In this document: positions 38,146 through 51,249 of the stretch, one piece after another
Layout: each line of letters starts with the position of its first letter
How positions within the stretch are numbered: position 1 is the first letter of the stretch
Source of the DNA: Clavelina lepadiformis
Lineage: Eukaryota; Chordata; Ascidiacea; Aplousobranchia; Clavelinidae
DNA: 64,000 nucleotides
Assembly: GCF_947623445.1 (NCBI RefSeq)
Contig: NC_135241.1
Span: 25,980,501 to 26,044,500 of the forward strand
Reading direction: 5' to 3'
Program-made: the position numbers and the translations under genes
The notes under the pieces: model-generated
What the model saw: only the letters and a program-made list of their open reading frames with translations
What the model was told of the DNA's origin: nothing
Database searches by the model: none

Positions 38146-39840
38146 TTATTTGAAACAGCAAACTGCAATGTTTCGTGTTGATTTAACGAAGATAAAAAAT
38201 CGCATTGTTTTTGTAAAATTTGTCTCATAACTCTTAAATGATTCCCCACCAGTGAGCGAAGGTTAAGTGCTGCAACTCTTTATTCTTGGAGAATAGCTTA
38301 AAACTTTTTCATACACTTGCAAATTTGTGCTTAATAAGGCGGTTGGGGATAATTGGTTGCAGTGAATACTATACAATAAAATGCCATAAATAAATGATTT
38401 ACTTTGCTGAAAGATTCCCTCAATTTGATTTCATTGACTTGTCTATTATGCTACAGAATTGAAACCAATTGTTTAACTCAATGATTTTACTGATGATGAA
38501 TACAGAAGATTGTCTTTAAATTTGTATATTTCTGGTTATAAATTTGTATATATTGTTGCCCTTAATGCTGTTGATTTCATTGATTAGCCTACGCCCAAAA
38601 ATATTCGATTGAGAGACACTTTCGTGATTAATAAAATGTAATATTAAACAATTTTGTAAATGTTTATGAAATAAACTCTTTATGAAAGGGGATCACGTGA
38701 ATCGTATCAAATTGTTGACAAGGAATGTCTTATTTGCCACATTTTTATCGTCTCGACCAGTGCAAAGCAGTAAAGTGAAAATAACAAAGATACAAATGTG
38801 TGTAGCAAATATGTACAACAACGATGAACAGAATGTAAGTAGAATGACTAAACCTTGAGCAAACAACGTGCTTGACGAGTTTAATATTGGCAATCGCATT
38901 CTTGTATGCAAATGTTTCTATTCGAGGTAGATTTAATGTTACAGAAAGATCTGAGAGAGCGATTTATTGCAAAAATCACAAACAACGTCACAATCTAATA
39001 TAGCAGTAAGTGCTTTTGTGTGCTGGCGTTGCCGTTTGACGTCACACAAAATGTAACATTATTGCTATAAAAAGAAAATTGACGATTTGCAATTGACTGA
39101 AATGACTCAATAGTTGCAGTTTCACAGCTTTGGATACAATTAATGGTACGAAACCAAGGAAAAAATATTTATGACACGGGCTATTGCACAAGTTGTAAGC
39201 AATTCTGATTTCTTTCCCAGGATGAATTTGGTTTAAGTGTGTTTTGCTGCTGCCATGGTTACACCTACCAGAGCATTATTTCTGGCCCAACTTCGATCTT
39301 GCCACAGAAGGTTTCAAATCATCTTTGCGTGGATGCTCAGGTCAAGACGGTGGCGTCACCGGGTATCGAACACGGTGGGCATCGTGTCGAGTCCGATTCA
39401 CTTACAGCTTCGACACCGAGCTCAAAGCAGACGCAATTACGCGCGTCTAGATACTTGTGAGCATCCCTTGACCACGTTCTGAAGCGAACTTCCTGCTTTG
39501 CAAGGTCGGCGACATCCGAAGCACAAATATAAGGTCGCTGATGGTGTATTGCGAAGAAAAAGTGAAAACGACCATGTAAGGAAAAGAGACAACAAGTGAC
39601 AATATCACATGAAATACGTCATAATTGATGACGAAGCCGAATTCTATAAACAGACGAGCTACGTCAGGTAGACGATGGGACAAAACAAGAAACGATTATG
39701 AAGAAACAACCAACCAAGCACAGTTCACGAAGAACAACAGAGACCGACAAGATTTGGTACAAAATAGGAGGCAAGCTTTCCCAGGAAAATAAACAATCTG
39801 CGCAAGTTTAAAAAATAGTGCAATTCAAGGTCAGACGAGT
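38146..39840. other. Intergenic between the 243-aa gene and ULK1/2; GC-rich patch at 39.24-39.48 kb
   Basis: Mostly AT-rich. The patch 39237-39482 is GC-richer, with all three plus-strand frames open for about 200 bases, and could be an unrecognised exon, RNA or mobile-element fragment. The two genes converge here (plus into minus), so their 3' UTRs lie in this stretch. Confidence 0.4.
38375..38380 (+). terminator. Candidate poly(A) signal for the 243-aa gene
   Basis: AATAAA lies about 230 bases downstream of the stop at 38145 on the same strand. Position supports it; nothing else confirms use. Confidence 0.4.
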
Positions 39841-42800
39841 TCACAATGACGTCTTTGGCGGTGATCTTTTGGCGGGATTCCATATCTTCTGCAGATGCTC
39901 GAGGCGGTTTTCGATGCTGGCTTTGTCTGCGCGGGTCAAGCACGAACGATAATTTAAACGTCGATCAACGAACGATGAAAATGACATAAACTTATTTGAA
40001 CCTGTAGGCAGACTCACATTTGTCCAATCGCGTCTTGTCGTGGTTGTCAATGGCAACCATGGAGATTCCTTCGAGGAGAATCATCGATCGGTGATATCGC
40101 TTCATGCAATGCTGCACAGTGCCCTCGACCATCTCGTCCAACGCCGCCGTCCGACACTAAACACAATGTTGCATAGTGACGTCACAATCACGGCAATACA
40201 AGAAAAAAGCGCGCTTACGTCATGTACTGCGTAATAATAGATGAGTCGATCGGCGGACTTGAAACTCTTCTCTTTGAGTGACTCGATGTCGCATTTTGAC
40301 CTCGCTTCCTGGCATCTCTCGCAATGGGCTTTGTACCTCTTGTTCACTTCGAGTACCACTGGCAATAGACATCTTATAAATAATGTTGCCACCACGAGGT
40401 GTCGTTATAATTGCGCGTCAACTCACAATTCTTCGCATCCTGATTGAGGAGGATTTGTGCGGTCCTCACTTTGTTGCGGATGGTGTGGAGGAGGGTTGCG
40501 AGGAGCTGGAGAGATCGGAGGTAGAGGAGGACTTGCTCCACTTGCCTGCGCAGTCCGAGCTCATTAAAACGTCATCACAACGACATCTTATAAGTGAAAT
40601 AAGACACCAACCTCTGCTTGCTCGTGACGTTGTGGAGCGGATCGGATGCGAAGGTGTCTTGCTGATGTTGCGCCATCGATTGAGAGAGGAACGTTCTTGA
40701 CATCAGCTCGGAGCCGAGAGGAAGAACGTGCTCTTTGGCGATCTCGTCTATCGCATCCGAGAACTGGATGTGGAAGCGGAGGATTTGTTCGGTGACCTCC
40801 ATCGATCCAACCAAGGACTCCTCGGAAGACGTCATCTGAAAAAATGCAATCTTTGAAGAAACATTGACATAAAACACATTTTTGCATAACGATTTGCATC
40901 GCACGAACAATTCAGGGGTCAGACAATTAAGCTCAGGACATTTCAACCCAATGGAGCTAAACAATCCAAAAAATGCTGCTACAAGTTGAGGTTCAAGGTC
41001 AGACAAATCAACTTGAACTGACCAGGGGGGAGACATATCTCTGAAATTGATGAGATGGACGATCAACGCTCGAAGATTTGTCCTCAAAACCAATCCTGAA
41101 GCCGTCCATAGTCCTTCCACCTGCACAAAGCACACACGTTCATGTGGTTTAGTTCAAACAAACTGCAAATACTCGCATACACTTGACAATGTATCAGTGT
41201 GCGTCTGTTTGTATAATTTCACATCAGTTTTAGCAAATTTATGCAAACCACTACAAAACGTAAAACGTGCTCCATAAAAACGCAAGAGAGAGTGACACGT
41301 GACTGATAGAATGACAACACAACTCATAGATGTAGAAAAATTCTCACCGGAGGGTGAATTGACAATAAATTGCTTGGCTTGCTGGGTGAGGCTGGGTTGG
41401 AAGGAGGGGGGAGTCCACAGGAGGTTCTTGCGGTCGTTGTACCTCAGAAGATCCTTCCTATCCATCGGAGAGTTGGGAGGAGTCGACAGCGAGTCTGATG
41501 ATTAAACAATGAGGTTGTCATGGAAACGTGAAGTTGAGTCACACGAAAAAGAAATCAATCTACTCCGTCTTGCACCAAACAAATGACTGACCTTTCGTGG
41601 GAGCTGGTTTACACAAATCTTGTGCCAGGGCAGTTGTTAGGCTAAAAAATGTTCATGAATAATGTTTGAACAATTCTATCATTGGAAAATAATCAAGTTG
41701 AAATTCATTTACAACAGAGCACACAATTTGCTGTTTTAATTACTCGGTTCTAAATTCTGTGGAAGCTGCTGCCATCAAGTTCTGCTGCTTGTTCTGGAAA
41801 AGCATCCGAACAACTTGCTCGGAAAGTTTGCTGTAGCTCTGGCATCTAACAATTATGAAAAATAAACCTTGTGTGATGCAATAATGCATCAACCTATGAC
41901 ATAATCATGAAAATAGACAGGCAAGTGACACTGAATGAAGAAACGAGGGAGCCACATCACCTGTTGATCGTGTCATGTTGCCTTCCATGCCGGACAAGAT
42001 CCGGGACAGTTTGTGCTTTGCTCATCGCTGAAGACTCCGATGTTCTGCTGCGACGAGAAGCCGTCACTTTCCCAACTGTTCCTACAAAACATGAAAAGTT
42101 CATATTCGCTTGACGCTAAAAATTTCATTTCCATGGCAGCTTCGTTTAATTTGACATGAGTGACAGGAAAAACTGACCATTTTTGGGGTCCTCAGGTATC
42201 GCATCAAACTCGGCCGCTTTCAGAACCCCGGACATCTTCCGAGTTCTTCGCATTGTGTGGGGTGAACAATCCTGACGGGGTGACGGGGTACTTGGTAAAG
42301 TCCCTGAATACACAGGGGAACCCCCGTCAGTTGAGGTGGAGTTTTTCGATCTGGCTTCACTGTTGCTAGGAGACGGAGTCCCACAACTTGACAAGGAGTG
42401 TTGCCGTTCCATTTTTACATAATTTTCAATCTGAAATCGAAGCCATGTGATTGATTAGAGATGTAACAATTAGCATTGTGATGTCACAAGCCACACGTAC
42501 CTGAGTGGGAACTGGGATGGGCGAGGGGGAAGGTTGGGTTGGCTTAGGAGAGCCACCTTGTGACGAGAATGAGTAGAGAACAACGGGGGATCCCCCGTTG
42601 TGAGAAGGCTTCCGACTTCGAGATCTGTGGCTGCTCTTTCGTGTGTACGACAACACTGGCGAACTTGACCTCTTGGTGGCACCATGAGAGCTGTTGCGGC
42701 CCGAATTATTGTTGTGGTTCTTGGGACTACGGGGATTATGATTTCTATGTTGCTTGTTCGAGCTTTTTTTCTGCTCCTGTTGATGTAAGTTGTCGGCTGA

Positions 42801-45800
42801 AAAATAAAAGTTGAATTGAAGCTCCGTGTTTACGACCAACTGCAATGCCACCACAATGGCAGGTTGTTAACAAGCAAACATGAACAGACATAGGAGCAAA
42901 GTTTGGCAGAATAACATCATTATATCCAAGGTGAATAGTGATGACGATTTCTACAGCTAAAAAATTGATCTTGAAAGCCAACAACCAATAATCAAAACAG
43001 GCTGATAAAAAAAAAGTAGAAAAATGTCAAATTAATTAATTCGTCTCTGGAATAAAAATAGTTGGTTTAAATTTTCACGAAAAGCTTAAAACAATTATTT
43101 CCTATTTCTCAATCATTTCTACAAGTCACAATCCCATCTACAAATTTGTGTGCGTAGTGAATTTAAAAGGTTGTGGCAAATAAGTAGATTCAAAATGCCG
43201 CAGAATAACAACTGTCCAGGACAGAAGTGCTCTCAGCTTGGAGTTTCCACAAAAGTTGTTGAACGAGTTCATTTCAAACAAAGAACTTCAGCCAGAGAGG
43301 TGAGTGGGTATCAAATTACTCGACCTTTCAGCGATAGTTATGTAACAATGCAACAATGAAATCAGCTGGTCTGCCGCTGACGCCATTGTTGACCCAACGC
43401 ACTTTACTGGGTTAATGGCATTTACCAGCAGCAGATGTTCATTCAATATTCCAGCTGAAGTATTGGTACAGTCATAAAACTGAAGCCACTACTTTCATGA
43501 ACAACAAAGAGAAAAACAACTGAACAGATTTAAAAAGCAACAAAAGTTTGAGCTTTTCCCCACAAATTATTACTCAGCGCGGAATATCTTACGTGATGAG
43601 CTTGGATGTGACACAAAGACGAATTCTTCGGAATCTTTACTCAATTCTGGAGAGCTCGCTAGCGACATCGTGAGGGGTGAGCCTTCTGATGCTGTGTCCT
43701 GAATAAATGTCGTTAAATAAACAAACGTAGCTGCATATTATCACAAACAGTGGAAGGAAAATATAATACTGGTGATGAATAAATTGTACCACTGTACTGT
43801 TGTAATGTCAATACTTGGCAGGGTTGCTTGCCTTAAAGTTAATTGCAACTTTGATAGATGCAGTTATAAAAATAAGAACAGCAGGCGCCTATTTCAGAAC
43901 AAACATTGTGCTGAGATATTTTTATTAACTGTTTCCAAGGCTGTTAATAATTTTCTTTTTTACAAAACATGTTTGAACAATCTGTCATTTGCCTGAGCAT
44001 TTCTATTGACTCGTATGATGCCGACCTTTGGTGGGATGACGAAGCGAGGGTCGGAGTTGTTGCTTGACAATGGACTTGTTGTGTCATAGTCAAAATGGTG
44101 TCTGGGCACTGGGACCGGCGAAGCTGAAACAACAAAATTCTATTGTGACATCATCCAATCACTAGTGACGTAATAGACAAAGAATGACTTGGTGCATGAC
44201 AGGAAATAAACACACATAGTGATGTCATAATCACAGGTAAACAGAAGCGATTAAGTATTAACTGCTTTATAAACAAACTTACAAGCAGCAGTAATAATAA
44301 TAGACAATATAACACAAGCATTCACTATTAAGCCAGGTACAAGTCATGTTCATGACGGACACAACTGGTACCAAGCTTAACCAATAATTAAAATAAGTAA
44401 TTAATTATCTTACACATGGCTCCTGCTGCCAGGAATTTATGGTTGAAGAATCCTTTGAAGGTTATTCTGTCCTTGCAATTCTGTATCAACAACTTGAGCA
44501 ACAAGTCTACTAAGTCAGGGGAAGTACCATGCGGAATTCTGCCAAAAAGTTAATGATTACAACATCTAGTATTTTGACATCATAGCAGTTGTTGTGATGT
44601 ATATTTCAAGTTTAATTGCAAAACTTAAAAGTTGGAACTGGAAGCTTCCAAACGGAAGTAGCCACCCATCCTAATCTATACGAGAGTATATCTTAAGCTT
44701 ACATAGCAAGTGAATAACTCCTTTAACTTGCTTGTCGAAGTACAACGCAACGTGAGCTTTTAAAATTGTTTAAAAAGTAAAAATTTAATTCTGTAAAAAA
44801 AAATTTGATAATTTCTATTAAACAGAATTGCCATCTCGACCTTTTCTGGGTTTCTACGTTGACCACAAGATAAAAACTAAACTTGCTGCCGCCAGTAGAA
44901 TGATCAGTTTGAAGTAACTGAGTAGGACAGAGGCAAAAATATCATCGAACAAATCCCCTGTAGGTGGAACTTTCAATTATGACATGCACATGATGCAATA
45001 ATATGTAGGAAGCAATCAATTAAAGTGAATGTTTGCTGAAAGCGACCAAACCGTAGTGTATTAGACTGATTAATTATTTTAACTATTGCAAACCACCGAA
45101 GTAATTTAAAAAACCTTTTATCACTCATTTTATCAACTAAGCAAAGCTTAATGTTTTTCATGTTGCAAATGGTTGTACTTAGTCGATGGTGACTCTGCTT
45201 TAAAGTAAGTTGAAAACTGAGCAAATGATAAATTGAACAAGTTGATCACTGGAAAAGACACGTTGGACAAGGTTTGTTATGAAAATAAACAAATGATAGC
45301 TCGAAGCGATATCTTGCAAAATAGTCAAATTTAAGAAACTTTTACTCACTTTGGAGAAATTTTTCGATTCCTTTCATAAAAATGTCGCAATTCATGAGGA
45401 GTCTTTGCCTGTAACAAAATTTATAAAAACAACCAGGTCAGAATGAGATGATACCAAAATAAATTTTAAATATTTACAGCGTTTCAAAAAAAGAGAAAAA
45501 TGCACTTTATCGTTCGATTATATTAGTAACTGCAAGTTCAGAGAAAAGGAAAAATTGACAACATGTTGGCAAAAGATTCTAAATCGAAGCATGTACATTG
45601 CGCATACTCTACATTGTAATCATATTAATGTCAAGCAGCTTGTTAGAATAAAATCACAATCACCTGGAAAGGAGCTCTGCCCACTAAGCACTGATACAAA
45701 AAGACTCCTATGCTCCATAAATCTGCTTTTGCGTCATAATGCTGTGACATAATCACTTCAGGCGCCTGCAAGATCAAAGCAAATTGCTGTTATTACAACA

Positions 45801-47516
45801 TAAAGGACACAACAAAGAGAAAGTAGAACAGGAAATGGATCAGAAAACGAGCAAATATGAAGGAAATGAAAAGTAATTATTCACAGCATGTGTTTGCACA
45901 CAGTACAGCTGCATAGTCACGTAAACAAGGCAGTTTACACATCTGCGCCAGCAATTACTCAATGTACTCTCATTATGACAAGTATTCATGACAGCAAGTT
46001 GTCAGTTTAATTACCATGTACATCGGCGAACCACATAACGTCGCGGCCATCATGTTGCCTTGAAGATATCGTGCAAAACCAAAATCAGCTGAAATAAAAA
46101 GTTTCAAAGTGAACTCAGATAAACTCGCTTGCAAACCTCGGCGTGATGCTGGACCAGGATGAGCAAAGTTACCTATTTTGACAGTTATTTCTTGTGGTTT
46201 TGGGTTTGCTGTTTTGTGTGAGAGCAAAAGATTCTGAGGTTTCAGATCTCGATGAACGATTCCTTTTGAATGGAGCACTTTCATGGCTGCTGCAATTTGC
46301 CGAAGAAAAATTCGAATTGTGTCTTCACTGAGTGTGCCCTTTGCTGCAATGCATGTAAACAAGAAGATCACTCATTCAGTAGCTGGTGCCACAGCTGCAA
46401 AAGCCAATTTGTCATTTACGGCGAAACCGGTGAGAAATCATGTTTTGTAAATATTCAAATAACTTACACTGGAGATAGTCAGCAAAATCGCCTCCATTGC
46501 AATACTGAAAGACAATAAATATTTCATTATGACAAATATGTTCGACGTGTCACAACAGATGTCATTCATATGAGGGCGACGACACCAATAAATCAAATGT
46601 TATATTGCAACAATGTCTACCAATATTTAAATACACAGCACAACATATACAGCCGGTGGTATTTGGTAATTACTATAATTAGATATAACGCTATGTCAAC
46701 ATTACGTAATTACATTATACCTCTAACACAAGGAAGACCGTTTTTGCAGTTTCCTGAACAAAACATAAAACAATTGTTATTGAGCATTTTACAAAACCAA
46801 GTGTAAATGTTTATGGAGATGTAAAATGGAACTTTAAGCACATGTATATGTGTCTTCATATAAAACCTCACCTTGCATTCATATAGTTGGACTATGTTCC
46901 TGTGTTGTAGTTCCTGTAAACAGTTAACAAGCTTATATAGAGTGTATGCATCATTATGCGTGACTACATCACCTGTGATTTGACATGATAATGTCAACAA
47001 ATGGGGTCATGGAAAATTACAATGCAAATTGTTTTAAGTATTTGCCAATGTGGACTGCACTGACAACTGGCTATGAAGCATACAACCCATTTACTAGCGC
47101 TAAATATTGACAACAAAATAATGACAAGTCGTACTTTTAAAATTTTGATTTCCTTGTCCAAGAGTGTTTGAGCTCTTCCCACTTTCTTCTTGTCGATGCA
47201 TTTGATCGCCACAATTTGCTCTTTTTTCTGATACAAAATAGACTTTGCAAGGGATTTGTTGTGTGTGCAAATATTTTGTATTTTATGAACATTATTATTA
47301 TGTCAATCAATTATGTCAATCAAGGTACGGTTTAAATGTCACCACTTATAAAGCTTAATGTGATCTTTATCAATACAGTGAGAATGTCAGAACAAATTGA
47401 CTTACCCGTTTATGATGACCTTTATAGACAAGGCCATAAGCTCCATGGCCAAGCAGATCAGACATGGAGTACTGAAAATCTCCCACACTTCCCACATTCA
47501 GGTCTCTGTACGTCAT
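39841..47516 (-). CDS. ULK1/2: ULK1/2-type autophagy-initiating Ser/Thr kinase (Atg1 orthologue)
   Basis: Twenty-four exons close into about 941 aa: 47406-47516, 47135-47227, 46872-46913, 46721-46753, 46468-46504, 46173-46343, 46015-46088, 45664-45765, 45350-45408, 44414-44538, 44026-44123, 43593-43698, 42501-42796, 42178-42430, 41961-42081, 41744-41845, 41592-41641, 41348-41494, 41023-41120, 40612-40835, 40427-40545, 40219-40358, 40018-40156, 39841-39926. The kinase domain (about 14-280) has the glycine loop GHGAYG, VAIK lysine 46, HRDLKPQN with Asp138, DFG at 164-166 and the ULK-typical activation loop [14 protein letters not shown]. Residues 283-706 are Ser/Pro-rich, with an LIR-like EEFVFV at about 341. 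Residues 707-941 match the ULK C-terminal EAT domain ([24 protein letters not shown]), which binds ATG13 and FIP200 in mammals. Vertebrate ULK1 and ULK2 are a little longer. The kinase starts autophagy under mTORC1 and AMPK control (family knowledge). The start ATG lies 21 residues before the glycine loop. Confidence 0.95.
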
Positions 47517-49215
47517 GTTTGCAGGTAAAGATTATTAACTTATAAATAATTTAAATATTTACATTGCTGTTTGCAACATTGTCCGGTCATTCTACAAAAT
47601 AAACGGTTTCAAAAATTTTACTAGTTGCTCAAAAAACACATCTACATATATTTATGGATAATATTACGGACAATCTGCTACAACGACAACTAGAACTACA
47701 CGACCAACACAATCAATTAGCTATAAATCAGACAGATACACAAAACTGATGAATTGCTGAAGGAGATGGTCTTTATAGTCGACCACAATCATAAAAACAA
47801 ATTAATCTGAGTCTGTTAAACTTTTGCATTCCCACATGAAGGCTTGGATGGGTAGGAGTGTTGAGGTGACATTTTTACTCAACCTTCATATGGGAGCGCA
47901 AACTCAAACATACTAAAAATTATTGGTCGGTATCACATTTCAAAACAAAAACACAAAATGCAAATTAAAACATAATTACAAGCGAGAGTTTACAATGAAA
48001 GTGACTCTTTATTCACCAAAACTAAGTCGTGTAAACTGCAGTCAAATATAGGTGGTTAGTAGACTGGGCAAAAATTAAAAAGTTGGAGTTTAACTATGTA
48101 CGGATGTACGGTTTAAATAAAGTTATATTTAAATTATAAGATAGGCTACATTAAGCATTTAGGTTAGGTCTGCTTCAAAGGTTACAGTGTTGTTGTGAGG
48201 TTATGAAATGATTTTTCTGGTGAAATGGTGACAGCCTTTCCTGTTTTTACAACTGGATTAAATTATCACTTACATGCTTTCCATTCATAATTCAAGCGCT
48301 CGGCTAATGACATGCCAACATGTGTGACCTAGTTTGGGTCAAGTGCAAAACCACAAGACGCATTTCTACACTAGACCTCAGCAGATCGAACTGTGACGTC
48401 ATCTGGTTGTGCACTTCTGCACTAGACCCCTAGTTTAATTTGACTGCGACTATTTCACCGAAAACAATTGTACATTCAAAGCTATTTCTTCAGTTTCTTG
48501 TAACTTAACTGAAATATTATAACATAGGCTTAATACTGGTAGCTTAAATCTAACTCTTCCTTCAGATTTAGATCCATATTTAACTAAACCCAGGTAATTC
48601 AATGTTTGCATCCATTCTCCCAACCTGACAGTGAATGACCTATTTTCGGTGAAACAGTTAGCAACAGTACGCTACGCTGGCATGGCTGCATGGTGGTTTA
48701 ACAGGTCTAATTGAATTTGGAATGAACTGCACATACTGTAGTATATACATATGTCATGACGTGGAATTTTGCTTTAAATAACAATGAAAAATAAATTTTA
48801 TTAACACTAGGCCTATTGGCCTCGCGTACAGCCGTATAGGTCTAATTGTACCGGTGGTGTGATTTTATAGGCTACAGGCCAACATCGAATAGCCTAGCTT
48901 TTATCGATAGAAGAGCAAAACGCACAGTTAAGATAAACCCGTATTGTTTATTTCGTCATTGCTAAGCCTAGTGCAAAGCGTAAAATGAAATGCTAGCTTC
49001 AGCTTTTAGGCCTAAATCTGTATATATAAGGATGACATAATATCCGAAAAGAAATAATTACGGTGAAAAGCACAAAACTAATTTTAATCGACCTGTATAA
49101 CCTAATGTTCAACAAATACTCTATCAAAAACAAAAAATTTTATTTTTGACACCAGCAACCATTCTCCAGCACCAGCCATGTTCAATTGTTCATTATTATT
49201 CTTTTCGAGCTCGCC

Positions 49216-49223
49216 TATATATA
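49216..49223. promoter_or_regulatory. TATA-like element, strand uncertain
   Basis: TATATATA in a locally GC-rich patch. On the plus strand it lies 95 bases before the ATG of a tiny frame (starting MAQNATL); on the minus strand it lies 37 bases before an ATG at 49177-49179. It could equally belong to the ULK1/2 5' region. Weak evidence. Confidence 0.2.
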
Positions 49224-51049
49224 GTGCTGGACACGCTTCACTGAGTTCGAGCACAACAAAGAAATCACGCTTCTCTCAGCTGATCGCGTTGCTGGGCAGG
49301 CGGCTCGCAATCATGGCCCAGAATGCCACCCTGATTTGCAATGTGACTTGCTTTGGAGTCCTGCTATAACTTGCTACTACTATTTTGATGTGATTATGAT
49401 GATGCATGATATTGCTTTTCGAAACAAGTTCCAAAACAATTTTTTCTGGTGAACTTAACAAATTTCTATTTCCCGTATGAAAATAGACGCGGTATTATGA
49501 CGTCATTAAACAAACTACGAAGTATTGCATCATTTTATGTAACAACCCTTAACAAGCAGTGAACTACTTTTCTGAAACACTTCAATTAGAAGTCGCTTTC
49601 CAAAGCAACGTACACGCGTGTTATTTTCTTTCTACCAGGTAACTTTGCTTTCTTGTGCACACAAACAAAATGACGTTATACTGCACTTGCGTTCTAGTCG
49701 TAAAGAAATACTGGCTGGAGTAATAGTTTTAATTCTCACCGAATATAAGTAACTCTCTATCGTTGACGACTGTTCCTTTTTATTTTAAATTTAAGCGATA
49801 TTATTTACTACAAAAGCATGCACATGCACACAAAGAATCCTTTGATTTACTGCATTCGAAATATCTGGGGATTTGCACCAAAAGAGACAGATGGCACAAA
49901 GCTGCTTGCCTCATTTAGCTTGAGGCGTTTATTGATCTACAGAGATTACGATTCACACGTCACTGAGGAACTGGGTCATTCATGTGGTTGCTTTCCTGCC
50001 TTAAAGTAAATGGTGGCCGCCATTTTTCAAAATATTTTCCCTCGTTGACCGTTACATGGACCAGCGCAACATGTTAAGTCCAGAAGCGGCAAACACGTGA
50101 CGTGGAAAGCAAATACTTGCAGTAAACAATGGTATAGCATCGTGCGTCATAATAGTTACAATAACTCGACTTACTTCTGCTAATTTCGTACCCAGCGCCA
50201 CTGCGGTGTGAAAAGCCATGTTCAAATAAATGCGCGATACCTGTCTATGTCGTAAACACCGAACAGAATCACTTCAAAACAATTCCAGTTTACTCTCACG
50301 TCAAACCATAAATTTTTACGCACTTTGGAAGCTTTAGAAATGGGCTTCTTCACAACTGGCAGATGTCTTTTAAGAATCCTTTGTTTTCGTTTCAGAGCAA
50401 CGGTTGTGTGACCTACATATTTTTATTATGTCCTATGAAAACGTTTTCCTTGACTGAGCAGGTCACTTTATGAACACGTGACAAGGGCTGACCAGAAACA
50501 ATCACAGTGACGAATTGGGGCAACGTATTAATACCTGCTGCGCAATAACGCCAATACACTATAGCGCCATAAAAATGAATACACTGCCATTGGACTCATA
50601 TGGGATTGTAATATTAGTAATTAAGGGATGGTGACCTAGCATGGGGAAATGTTGTTGTGTCGCATTAAACTTCATGTTGTCAGTTGTAAACTGTTATATA
50701 TAGCATAAAGCTTACCTTAATGTTCTTGTATCACCGTCAACAACGACGATATACTTTATGCTCCTTACAAACAATGCACTAAATAGATTACTCGAGTAAC
50801 CCAATGAACAGGTCGATCTGACATGGTAGCTAGCTACTCTATACAGCTCGTCAAGTAGACAACGGTCGAACTAATTGCGATATCGAGAGCATAGGACCTT
50901 GTTCAGCAAATCAAGACGCCAGGAGAGGTGGACATACTGTATTGCGTTTAGTGCGATTTTGAAGCAAAATCAGCTCCTTTGCGCATGTATGTAATGACGT
51001 TATGTCAGTGACACAATAAATATGAACCAGACACAGGATGCAAACTAAA

Positions 51050-51055
51050 TTTAAT
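51050..51055 (-). terminator. Candidate poly(A) signal of CLK (ATTAAA)
   Basis: Read on the minus strand this is ATTAAA, the commonest variant hexamer, about 195 bases after the CLK stop. No better AATAAA is seen closer. Confidence 0.35.
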
Positions 51056-51249
51056 AAACGAAACACGCGATATATCAAGACAATTAATGGAAGTGAACTC
51101 TAGTAAAATAAACGGAAGGTATAAAATAGCGCGCCTTGAGCAGCATACATAGGCAGTAACGAATCCGCAAACTTCTCCCATCAATTAGAGTAATGGCACT
51201 TCCACACCAAGCCAACTTCGGATAAGGGCAGGCAGCTAATGCAATCACC

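Larger units (their letters stand above)
47517..51249. other. Spacer between ULK1/2 and CLK
   Basis: Holds the promoter and 5' UTR of ULK1/2 and the 3' UTR of CLK, both minus strand. Open frames here (49178-49369, 49818-50009 plus) have no recognisable domain. A TATATATA at 49216-49223 is the only promoter-like word I noted. Confidence 0.4.

Noticed and set aside
39360-39400. tRNA B-box-like words (GGGTATCGAAC, GTCGAGTCC)
   Set aside because: No matching A box, acceptor stem or anticodon arm could be assembled around them.
49178-49369. 63-codon frame after a short GC-rich patch with a TATA-like word
   Set aside because: No domain, no splice partner and both strands offer equally weak ATGs; kept only as a low-confidence TATA note.
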